The notes beneath the pieces are model-generated. The model was not told where the DNA came from. It was given only the letters and a program-made list of their open reading frames with translations, and ran no database searches. Positions 8,433 through 18,296 of a stretch of DNA of 64,000 nucleotides are shown piece by piece (within the stretch, counting starts at the first letter, position 1; each line of letters opens with the position of its first letter). Origin of the DNA: Burkholderia sp. Bp8963 (GTDB lineage: Bacteria > Pseudomonadota > Gammaproteobacteria > Burkholderiales > Burkholderiaceae); assembly GCF_003854275.1 (NCBI RefSeq), contig NZ_QTQP01000024.1:1-64000 (forward strand). Direction: 5' to 3'. Made by a program: the position numbers and the translations under genes.

Positions 8433-9717
8433 GGTGTTTCCCAGAAGTTTCGACGGGATCCCAGATCAGGCGGGGATCGAACTGCATCGACGCGAGCATC
8501 GTGAGGATCACGACCGAGCCGAACGCGATCGCGCCGGGGCCGGCCGTGATGATGGCGAGCGAACGGAAGTGGACGAGCGCGACGGTGAGCGTCACGACGA
8601 AGATGTCGAGCATCGACCAGCGGCCGATATGCTCGACGAGCCGGAACAGGCGCGTGCGCTGCATCGGCCGCCACGGCGAGCGGCGCTGCGCGCTGATCAC
8701 GAGGATCAGCAGCACGCAAAGCTTCAGCATCGGCACGAGGATGCTCGCGACGAACACGACGACGGCGAGCGGCCAGTCGCCCGATACCCAGAACAGCACG
8801 ACGCCGCTCATGATCGTGTCTTCCTGCGAGCCGACGATCGACGACGTGCGCATGATCGGCAGCAGGTTCGCCGGGATGTAGAGGATCGCCGCGGCGATCA
8901 GCAGCGCCCAGGTGCGTGCGAGGCTGTTCGGCACACGGAAATGGAGCGCCGCGCCGCAGCGCGTGCAATGCGCGTACGCGTCGGAGAGCGGCTGCACGAG
9001 CCCGCACGTGTGGCAGCTGGCGAGGCCCTCGCGGTCGGCCGTCGGCGTCGTCATCGGCGGGGGGGCCTGCGGCAGGGAGGCGGCGTCGCGGCCGCGCGAA
9101 GGCGCGCGGCCGGCGCGCAGGTCGTCGGCGATGTCCCACAGCATGCCGGGATCGAACATCAGGACGACCGCGATCATCAGCGTCAGTGCGGCGAACGCGA
9201 ACAGCGCGGCTTCCGGCACGACGTGCGCGAGCGTGACCATCTTGACGATGGTCACGAGAATGCCGAGCATGAACACCTCGATCATTCCCCACGGGCGCAC
9301 GAGCTGAACCGCGCGCAGCACGAGATTGAATCCGGGCGGGATCACGCCGCGCCGCATCGGAAACAGCAGGTACAGCAGCGCGGCCATCTCGATGAGCGGG
9401 AACAGCACGGTCGAGCAGAACACCATCACCGCGACGAGCGCCATGTCCTGGTGCCACAGCGAATCGATCGCGCCGATCAGCGTCGTCTGCACGCGATTGC
9501 CGTTCACGTCCATTTCGAGGATCGGGAACGCCTGCGCGATCACGAACGTGATCAGCGCTGCAAGCGCGAGCGCGCAGATCCGGTCGAGCTGGGCCGACGC
9601 GCTGCGGTAGAGCAGCGCGTTGCAGCGCGGGCAGTGCGCACTGTCGTGACCGCCAAGGCGCGGTTTGTGCAACAGTGCGTCGCACTCGTGGCAGGCAATC
9701 AGGTCGTTTCGTTGCAT
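8425..9717 (-). CDS. pqiA: PqiA-type inner-membrane protein
   Basis: A 430-residue membrane protein made of two homologous PqiA halves. Each half begins with a zinc-ribbon-like pair of CxxC motifs (CHEC..CPRC near residues 9-30; CHTC..CTRC in the middle) followed by about four membrane helices. The start at 9717 (MQRNDLIACHEC) puts the first CxxC at the N-terminus as in the family; there is no strong Shine-Dalgarno sequence. PqiA is the inner-membrane partner of PqiB. The operon starts in the 256-bp gap shared with the divergent cytochrome b561 gene. In E. coli the homologous operon is paraquat-inducible through SoxRS; no such site is visible here. Confidence 0.9.
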   Translation of the reverse strand: MQRNDLIACHECDALLHKPRLGGHDSAHCPRCNALLYRSASAQLDRICALALAALITFVIAQAFPILEMDVNGNRVQTTLIGAIDSLWHQDMALVAVMVFCSTVLFPLIEMAALLYLLFPMRRGVIPPGFNLVLRAVQLVRPWGMIEVFMLGILVTIVKMVTLAHVVPEAALFAFAALTLMIAVVLMFDPGMLWDIADDLRAGRAPSRGRDAASLPQAPPPMTTPTADREGLASCHTCGLVQPLSDAYAHCTRCGAALHFRVPNSLARTWALLIAAAILYIPANLLPIMRTSSIVGSQEDTIMSGVVLFWVSGDWPLAVVVFVASILVPMLKLCVLLILVISAQRRSPWRPMQRTRLFRLVEHIGRWSMLDIFVVTLTVALVHFRSLAIITAGPGAIAFGSVVILTMLASMQFDPRLIWDPVETSGKHHE

Positions 9718-9973
9718 GGAGAAAGCGGTTGCGCGACAGCGGGAGGGCGCGTCGACGGGGCCGGAACCCGCGCCAATCTTACCAAAACGGCTTTTCCGCG
9801 GTGTCAAGAGCGCGGCGCCGTGTGACAGATCGGTAACGTGGCGCGAAGCTGGCAGCCGGCTGGCACGTCCGTCGTCGGAACCCGCGCGCGTCGAAAGGTT
9901 GCGGTAGCATGGCGCCCTTGGCATGCGTCGGACGAATCGGAGCCGCGCTGCACTTTGCTGAACTGAGGACTCC

Positions 9974-10534
9974 ATGGCATCGAAACCGCTGCTGGCCACG
10001 CCGGCACGTTACACGCAGACGGCGATCGCGCTGCACTGGCTGATTGCGCTGCTGATCGTTTGCGGCTTCGCGCTCGGCTGGGTGATGACCGACATCCCCG
10101 GCTTCACGCCGACGAAGCTCAAGTATTTCTCGTGGCACAAGTGGATCGGCGTGACGGCGTTCGCGCTCGCCGTGATCCGCGTGCTGTGGCGCGCGACCCA
10201 CGTGCCGCCGTCGCTGCCGGACGGCATGCCGGCCTGGCAGCGCATCGGCTCGCATGGCGTGCATTGGCTGCTGTATGCGCTGATGCTCGTGATCCCGATC
10301 ACCGGCTACCTGTACAGCTCGGCGTCGAACATCCCGGTCGTGTACCTCGGCATCGTGCCGCTGCCGCGCCTGATCGATCCCGATCCGGTGCTGAAGGAAA
10401 CCTTCAAGACGCTCCATGTGTCCTTGAATTACATTCTGCTTGCGCTCGTCGCGATGCACATGCTCGCGGCAATCAAGCATCAGTTGTTGGACCGTGACGG
10501 CCTGCTGTCGCGGATGCTCCCCTTTGCCAAATGA
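9974..10534 (+). CDS. Cytochrome b561 family protein
   Basis: A 186-residue four-helix membrane protein of the bacterial cytochrome b561 type, starting MASKPLLATPARYTQTAIAL. Histidines likely to ligate haem b lie in the first helix (ALHWLIALLIV), in the segment WHKWIGVTAFALAVIRV, in GVHWLLYALMLVIPITGY and in VAMHMLAAIKHQ. Such proteins pass electrons between the quinone pool and periplasmic partners. Its TGA overlaps an ATG (ATGA at 10531) of the following yceI frame, so the two are coupled. The b561-YceI pairing recurs in many proteobacteria. Confidence 0.92.
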   Translation: MASKPLLATPARYTQTAIALHWLIALLIVCGFALGWVMTDIPGFTPTKLKYFSWHKWIGVTAFALAVIRVLWRATHVPPSLPDGMPAWQRIGSHGVHWLLYALMLVIPITGYLYSSASNIPVVYLGIVPLPRLIDPDPVLKETFKTLHVSLNYILLALVAMHMLAAIKHQLLDRDGLLSRMLPFAK

Positions 10535-10542
10535 AGGATCCC

Positions 10543-11112
10543 ATGAAAGTGTCTTTCTCCCGCTCCATGCTGGCCGCGTTCGCCGCGTTCGCCGCGGTGT
10601 CGCTTGCCGCGTCGGGCGCGGCGCACGCCGACGTCGATCTGGCGAAGAGCAAGGTGTCTGCCGTGTCGAAGCAGATGAACGTGCCGACCGAGGGCGTGTT
10701 CAAGAAGTTCGCCGCGCAGATCAGGTTCGATCCGGCGAAGGCCACGCAGGGCAGCGCGCAGGTGTCGATCGACATCGCGAGCTACGACCTTGGCGACAAG
10801 ATGTACAACGACCAGGTTGCCGGCAAGGACTGGTTCGATGCGAAAGCCTTTCCGCAGGCGACCTTCGTGTCGTCGGCGATCGCGCCCGCGGGCGGCAGCA
10901 AGTACAACGTGACCGGCAAGCTGACGATCAAGGGCAAGGCCGAGACCGTCACGGTGCCCGTGACGATCACGCAGAACGGCGCGACGCAGACCTTCGACGG
11001 CGTGCTGCCGATCAAGCGCTCGGCGTTCAACGTCGGCACCGGCGAGTGGAAGGATACGTCGGTCGTCGCGGACGAAGTGCAGATCAAGTTTCATATCGTG
11101 TCCGCGAAATAA
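10543..11112 (+). CDS. YceI family periplasmic lipid-binding protein (first copy)
   Basis: A secreted protein of about 189 residues: KVSFSRSMLAAFAAFAAVSL then a likely cleavage after AAHA. The mature YceI-type beta barrel includes GVFKKFAAQIRFDPAKA, KDWFDAKAFPQATFVSSAI and GVLPIKRSAFNVGTGEW. Family members bind polyisoprenoid or quinone-like lipids. I prefer the ATG at 10543 because AAGGA sits just upstream and the signal peptide begins there. The in-frame ATG at 10531, inside the previous gene's stop, would add four residues. A second YceI gene follows after 63 bp. Confidence 0.88.
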   Translation: MKVSFSRSMLAAFAAFAAVSLAASGAAHADVDLAKSKVSAVSKQMNVPTEGVFKKFAAQIRFDPAKATQGSAQVSIDIASYDLGDKMYNDQVAGKDWFDAKAFPQATFVSSAIAPAGGSKYNVTGKLTIKGKAETVTVPVTITQNGATQTFDGVLPIKRSAFNVGTGEWKDTSVVADEVQIKFHIVSAK

Positions 11113-11175
11113 GCGCGGCAATGTCGTGTAACCCGGCGCCGCGCATGAGCACGGCGACGTTCCAAGGAGAATGAA

Positions 11176-11769
11176 TTGAACAAGCATCTGATGATCGCGG
11201 CCGGTGCGCTTGCCGCTTCGCTGTCGTTCCCGGCATTCGCCGACGTGGCGACGTACCAGTTCGACCCGAGCCACACGTACCCGAGCTTCGAGGCCGACCA
11301 CTTCGGCGGCCTGTCGGTGTGGCGCGGCAAGTTCGACAAGTCGCAGGGCAAGGTGACGCTCGATCGCGCGGCGAAGACTGGCACGGTCGAAGTGACGACC
11401 GACATCGCGTCGGTCAGCACCGGCAACACGAAGCTCGACGAGCACCTGCAGTCGGCCGAGTTCTTCAATGCGACGAAGTATCCGGAAGCGACTTACAAGG
11501 GCACGATCAAGTTCGACGGCGACAAGCCGACCGAAGTCGTCGGCAACCTGACGCTGCATGGCGTGACGAAGCCGCTGACGCTGAAGATCGACTCGTTCAA
11601 GTGCATGCCGCACCCGATGCTCAAGCGTGAAGTGTGCGGTGTCGACGCGGTCGGCGAATTCGATCGTGGCGATTTCGGCGTCGATTACGGCAAGGCGTAC
11701 GGCTTCAAGATGGCGACCAAGCTGCTGATCACGGCCGAAGCGGTCAAGCAGGACGCGGCCAAGCAGTAA
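11176..11769 (+). CDS. YceI family periplasmic protein (second copy, TTG start)
   Basis: A 197-residue secreted YceI protein: signal peptide [21 protein letters not shown], then [20 protein letters not shown] and a full-length barrel ending [20 protein letters not shown]. It contains a cysteine pair ([15 protein letters not shown]) lacking in the first copy. The only start compatible with the ribosome-binding site AAGGAG (11164-11169) and the signal peptide is TTG at 11176. An ATG at 11171 is out of frame and stops after two codons, overlapping this TTG. Expected to act with the upstream cytochrome b561 and YceI. Confidence 0.9.
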   Translation: MNKHLMIAAGALAASLSFPAFADVATYQFDPSHTYPSFEADHFGGLSVWRGKFDKSQGKVTLDRAAKTGTVEVTTDIASVSTGNTKLDEHLQSAEFFNATKYPEATYKGTIKFDGDKPTEVVGNLTLHGVTKPLTLKIDSFKCMPHPMLKREVCGVDAVGEFDRGDFGVDYGKAYGFKMATKLLITAEAVKQDAAKQ

Positions 11770-11812
11770 GCCGGCCCCGATCGCGCCGGGCGGCGTGAGC
11801 CGCCACGCGAGC

Positions 11813-11850
11813 AACCGCCGCGTTTCCCGTCGGGACGCGGCGGTTTTTTA
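11813..11850 (+). terminator. Rho-independent terminator after the b561-yceI-yceI operon
   Basis: An 11-bp GC-rich stem (AACCGCCGCGT / ACGCGGCGGTT) with a loop of 11 bases and a run of T residues, 44 bp after the second yceI stop. Confidence 0.9.
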
Positions 11851-11960
11851 TTGCCCGGCGCGCCGCGCTGCCGGGCCTGCTGCGTACGCTTGATCCCTTG
11901 CTCCACTTGGTATCTCTTCGTCTCGGCGAAAAAGTGTCAACCTGTTTCAGGACGGGTCAG

Positions 11961-12000
11961 GAAAAACAAAAAGGCCGGTTCGCGAGAACCGGCCTTTTCC
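11961..12000 (-). terminator. Rho-independent terminator after secF
   Basis: The stem AAGGCCGGTT / AACCGGCCTT around a CGCGAG-type loop is flanked by A- and T-rich runs, so it can work in both directions. On the minus strand it is followed by TTTTTGTTTTTC and lies about 40 bp past the secF stop. Confidence 0.88.
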
Positions 12001-12035
12001 GTTTGCCGAAGCAGTGTGCCGAAGCAGCGACGCGC

Positions 12036-12986
12036 TTACACCTGCGCGCCCGCGTTCGGATCGTCCGGATCATGCGCGAGCTTCTTTTCCTTGATCAGGT
12101 CTTCGCGCTTGATGCCGAGCCACATCGCGAGCGAGCCCGCGACGAACACCGACGAGTAGATGCCGAACAGGATGCCGACCGTCAGCGCGAGCGCGAAGTA
12201 GTGCAGCGTCGGGCCGCCGAAGAAGAACATCGACAGCACCATCATTTCGGTCGACGTGTGCGTGATGATCGTGCGCGACATCGTGGTCGTGATCGCATGG
12301 TTGATCACTTCCTGCACGGTCATCTTGCGTTCGCGGCGGAACGTCTCGCGGATCCGGTCGAAGATGACGACCGACTCGTTCACCGAGTAGCCGAGCACCG
12401 CCAGAATTGCCGCGAGCACCGCGAGCGAGAACTCCCACTGGAAGAACGCGAAGAAGCCGAGAATGATCACGACGTCGTGCAGGTTCGCGATGATGCCGGC
12501 GACCGCGTACTTCCATTCGAAGCGGAACGACAGGTAGATCACGATGCCGATCACGACGCACGCGAGCGCGAGCAGGCCGTCGGTCGCGAGCTCCCGGCCG
12601 ACCTGCGGGCCGACGAACTCGACGCGCTGCAGCGTCACGTCCGGGCTTTGCGCCTTCAGCGCGGTCATCACCTGGTCGCTCTGCTGCGCGGACGTGAGGC
12701 CCTGCTTGAGCTGCAGGCGGATCAGCACGTTGCGCGACGTGCCGAAGTTCTGCACCTGCGCGTCGGCGTAGCCGAGCTGGCCGAGCGTCGTCCGCACGGG
12801 CTCGAGCTGCGCAGCCTGCTGATACTGCACTTCGATCACCGTGCCGCCCGTGAACTCGACGGACAGGTGCAGCCCGCGATGGAACAGGAAGAACACGGCG
12901 GCAAGGAACGTTACCAGCGAGATCACGTTGAAGACCAACGCGTGCCGCATGAACGGGATGTCTTTACGGATACGGAAAAATTCCAT
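12036..12986 (-). CDS. secF: Protein translocase subunit SecF
   Basis: A 316-residue inner-membrane protein, start MEFFRIRKDIPFMRH with GGAG upstream. It has six expected membrane helices. The periplasmic domain follows the first helix (LSVEFTGGTVIEVQYQ) and the conserved SVNESVVIFDRIRETFR lies in the helix 4-5 loop, as is standard in SecF. SecDF uses the proton gradient to pull proteins out on the periplasmic side of SecYEG. It is directly downstream of secD (16 bp) and is the last gene of the yajC-secD-secF operon. Confidence 0.97.
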   Translation of the reverse strand: MEFFRIRKDIPFMRHALVFNVISLVTFLAAVFFLFHRGLHLSVEFTGGTVIEVQYQQAAQLEPVRTTLGQLGYADAQVQNFGTSRNVLIRLQLKQGLTSAQQSDQVMTALKAQSPDVTLQRVEFVGPQVGRELATDGLLALACVVIGIVIYLSFRFEWKYAVAGIIANLHDVVIILGFFAFFQWEFSLAVLAAILAVLGYSVNESVVIFDRIRETFRRERKMTVQEVINHAITTTMSRTIITHTSTEMMVLSMFFFGGPTLHYFALALTVGILFGIYSSVFVAGSLAMWLGIKREDLIKEKKLAHDPDDPNAGAQV

Positions 12987-13002
12987 GGTCGTCTCCGGGT
13001 CC

Positions 13003-15018
13003 TTAACGGGTCGAGCCCGGTTTCTTCTGCGACGCCGCGCGGTTGCGCAACTGCGGCTTGCCGGTGCGCGGCGCGTTGGCGTTCGCGGGGGCGGCGAGCT
13101 TCGCGGCGCGCGCGGTGTCGGTCGATTCGTCCGCGGCGGTGAACGACGGGGCGCCGGCGGTCGCGCCTTCCGGCTTCCACACCTGGCCGATCGCGAGCGA
13201 CTTCAGCTTCTTGCGGCCGCCGTACCAGAGGTTGACGAGCCCGCGCGAGAAGAACACCGCGGAGAACATCGACGTCAGGATGCCGATACAGTGCACGATC
13301 GCGAACGCGCGCACGGGGCCCGAGCCGAATGCGAGCAGCGCGAGGCCGGCGATCAGCGTCGTGACGTTCGAGTCGAGAATCGTCGCCCACGCGTGCGCGT
13401 AGCCCGACTGGATCGCGAGCTGCGGCGGCTGGCCGGCGCGCAGTTCTTCACGGACGCGCTCGTTGATCAGCACGTTCGAGTCGATCGCCATACCCAGCGC
13501 GAGCGCGATTGCGGCGATGCCCGGCAGGGTCAGCGTCGCCTGCATCAGCGACAGCACCGCGACGAGCAGCAGCAGGTTCACCGACAGGCCGATCACCGAG
13601 ATCGCACCGAACAGCATGTAGTACGCAATCATGAACACGGCGATCGCGCAGAAGCCCCAGATCACCGAGTGGATACCCATCTTGATGTTGTCGGCGCCGA
13701 GGCTCGGGCCGATCGTGCGTTCCTCGATGATGTCCATCGGTGCGGCGAGCGAGCCGGCGCGCAGCAGCAGCGCGAGGTCGGCCGCGGCCTGCGGGGTCGG
13801 CTGGCCCGTGATCTGGAAGCGGTCGCCGAGTTCCGACTGGATCGTCGCGACCGTCAGCACTTCGCCCTTGCCCTTCTCGAACAGCACCATCGCCATCGGC
13901 TTGCCGATGTTCTCGCGCGACACCGCGCGCACCGAACGGCCGCCCGCCGAGTCGAGGCGGAGGTTGACCGACGGACGCTGATGCTCGTCGAAGCCGGCCG
14001 ATGCGTCGATGATGCGGTCGCCGGTGAAGATCACGTCCTTCTTCAGCAGCACGGGCGCCTGGTTGCCCTGCGTGAACAGCTCCTCGCCCGGCGGCACCGG
14101 ATCGTTCGGATTCGGGTGCGTGTTGAGCGGGTCGGCGAGGCGCGCTTCCAGCGTCGCGGTGCGGCCGATGATGTCCTTCGCCTTCGCGGTGTCCTGCACG
14201 CCCGGCAGTTCGACGACGATGCGGTCGCTGCCCTGCTGCTGCAGGATCGGCTCCGACACGCCGAGTTCGTTGACCCGGTTGTGGAGCGTCGTCAGGTTCT
14301 GCTTGAGCGCGGCGTCTTCGACGGCCTTTTGCACGGCCGGCGTGAACGTGCCGACCACCTGCACGCCGCCGCCGCCGGGGCGGGTCGCCCATTGCAGCTC
14401 GGTGACCGACGACGTGAGCAGCTGGCGCGCATCGTCGGCGGCCTGCGAATCGCTGAAGTTGACGACGACGGACTGGTCGACGCGGCTCACGCCGCCGTCG
14501 CGAATGTTCTTGTCGCGCAGCAGCGTGCGCGTATCGGACGCGTCGGAATCGAGCTTCTTCGTCAGCGCGCCCGTCATGTCGACCTGCAGCAGGAAGTGCA
14601 CGCCGCCACGCAGGTCGAGGCCGAGATACATCGGCAGTGCGCGCAGCGCGGTCAGCCAGCGCGGCGACGCGCTCTGCAGGTTCAGTGCGACGATGTACTG
14701 CGGATCGTTCGGATCGGCGTTCAGCGTCTTCTGCAGCAGGTCCTTCACGCGCAGCTGCGTATCGGTGTCCTTCACGCGCACGCGGATGTTCGCGTTGGCG
14801 GCCGTGTTCTCGAAGGTGACGTCGTCCGGCGTGATCTGAGCGGCTGCGAGCGCGGCATCGACCTGGCTGAGCGTCGCCGAGTCGAGCTTGACCGTGGCCT
14901 TGCCGCTCGACACCTGCACCGCCGGCGCTTCGCCGAAGAAATTGGGCAATGTGTACAGAAAGCCGATGGCGAGCGCCACGACCATCACGACATATTTCCA
15001 GAGTGGGTAACGATTCAT
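13003..15018 (-). CDS. secD: Protein translocase subunit SecD
   Basis: A 671-residue partner of SecF. The N-terminal helix (WKYVVMVVALAIGFLYTLPN) is followed by a large periplasmic domain beginning at LGLDLRGGVHFLLQVD, the SecD signature. The C-terminal membrane half contains IAAIALALGMAIDSNVLINE, a conserved proton-translocation region. Length is within the range for betaproteobacteria; the last 60 residues (VWKPEGATAGAPSFT and on) form a low-complexity cytoplasmic tail. It lies between yajC (106 bp upstream) and secF. Confidence 0.97.
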   Translation of the reverse strand: MNRYPLWKYVVMVVALAIGFLYTLPNFFGEAPAVQVSSGKATVKLDSATLSQVDAALAAAQITPDDVTFENTAANANIRVRVKDTDTQLRVKDLLQKTLNADPNDPQYIVALNLQSASPRWLTALRALPMYLGLDLRGGVHFLLQVDMTGALTKKLDSDASDTRTLLRDKNIRDGGVSRVDQSVVVNFSDSQAADDARQLLTSSVTELQWATRPGGGGVQVVGTFTPAVQKAVEDAALKQNLTTLHNRVNELGVSEPILQQQGSDRIVVELPGVQDTAKAKDIIGRTATLEARLADPLNTHPNPNDPVPPGEELFTQGNQAPVLLKKDVIFTGDRIIDASAGFDEHQRPSVNLRLDSAGGRSVRAVSRENIGKPMAMVLFEKGKGEVLTVATIQSELGDRFQITGQPTPQAAADLALLLRAGSLAAPMDIIEERTIGPSLGADNIKMGIHSVIWGFCAIAVFMIAYYMLFGAISVIGLSVNLLLLVAVLSLMQATLTLPGIAAIALALGMAIDSNVLINERVREELRAGQPPQLAIQSGYAHAWATILDSNVTTLIAGLALLAFGSGPVRAFAIVHCIGILTSMFSAVFFSRGLVNLWYGGRKKLKSLAIGQVWKPEGATAGAPSFTAADESTDTARAAKLAAPANANAPRTGKPQLRNRAASQKKPGSTR

Positions 15019-15124
15019 GAGGGGGCCGAACGGGGTAGTTGGCTGGAAAGCATCGCGTCCGGCGCCGTGGCGGCCCGCTTCTCGGGCGGGCGCGGCGCGG
15101 AAGGCCGGACGCTCGGGGAAGGGC

Positions 15125-15451
15125 TTACAGCGACTTGATCGTGCCCTTCGGCAGAATGGTCGTCACAGCGGCCTTCTGCACGGTGATTTCGGTGCCTTCG
15201 GCGATCTCGACGCCGATGTAGGCTTCCGAGACCTTCGTCACCTTGCCGACGACGCCGCCGCTCGTGACGACTTCGTCGCCCTTGGCCATGGCGGAGAGCA
15301 TGTTGCGGTGCTCCTTCTGCCGCTTCATCTGCGGACGGATCATGATGAAGTACAGCACGCCAAACATCAGGATGAGCGGCAGGAAGCTCATCAGGCTCGA
15401 TTCGGCGCCACCCGCGGCACCTTGCGCGAAGGCATTGGAAATGAACGGCAC
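15125..15451 (-). CDS. yajC: Preprotein translocase accessory subunit YajC
   Basis: A 108-residue single-span membrane protein. The start is GTG at 15451 with GGAGAG six bases upstream. A short periplasmic N-terminus is followed by a helix (MSFLPLILMFGVLYFIMIRP) and the conserved RPQMKRQKEHRNMLSAMAKG, then the small cytoplasmic beta domain GDEVVTSGGVVGKVTKV. It associates with SecDF. The 246-bp gap to tgt (15452-15697) probably carries the promoter but shows no clear boxes. Confidence 0.95.
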   Translation of the reverse strand: MPFISNAFAQGAAGGAESSLMSFLPLILMFGVLYFIMIRPQMKRQKEHRNMLSAMAKGDEVVTSGGVVGKVTKVSEAYIGVEIAEGTEITVQKAAVTTILPKGTIKSL

Positions 15452-15697
15452 GTTGGTCTCTCCGTAAGGGAAGATCGAAAATTAAGCCGGTTATTCTACC
15501 ACCGGCCCCAAGCGCGACGGCGCCGCAAAATGCGCTTTGGGATCAAGCTGTTAATGCGGGATAGGGGCCGTCGTCGTTTGCGAAAGAAAGGCAATTGTAA
15601 TGTTTGACGGTTCTAACCGATACCTGTCAGTGCCTTTTTAGTACTTGTCTGATCGGACGCACGGCGCCGGCACATCGCGCGCGGCGCCGCCCGCCCG

Positions 15698-18135
<2,438 letters not shown>

Positions 18136-18296
18136 GCGGGCTGGTTCGAAGCGGCCGGCGTGCGCCGCCGGCAGGCGGAAACGCGTAATTGGGGCGCGCG
18201 AGCCGCTATGATGGCGGGGTGCGCGGCTTGGCCGGCGTCGCTCGTTTGGACGACGTGAAAGCCGCTATTGTACTTGCGAAGCACCCTGACGATCCG

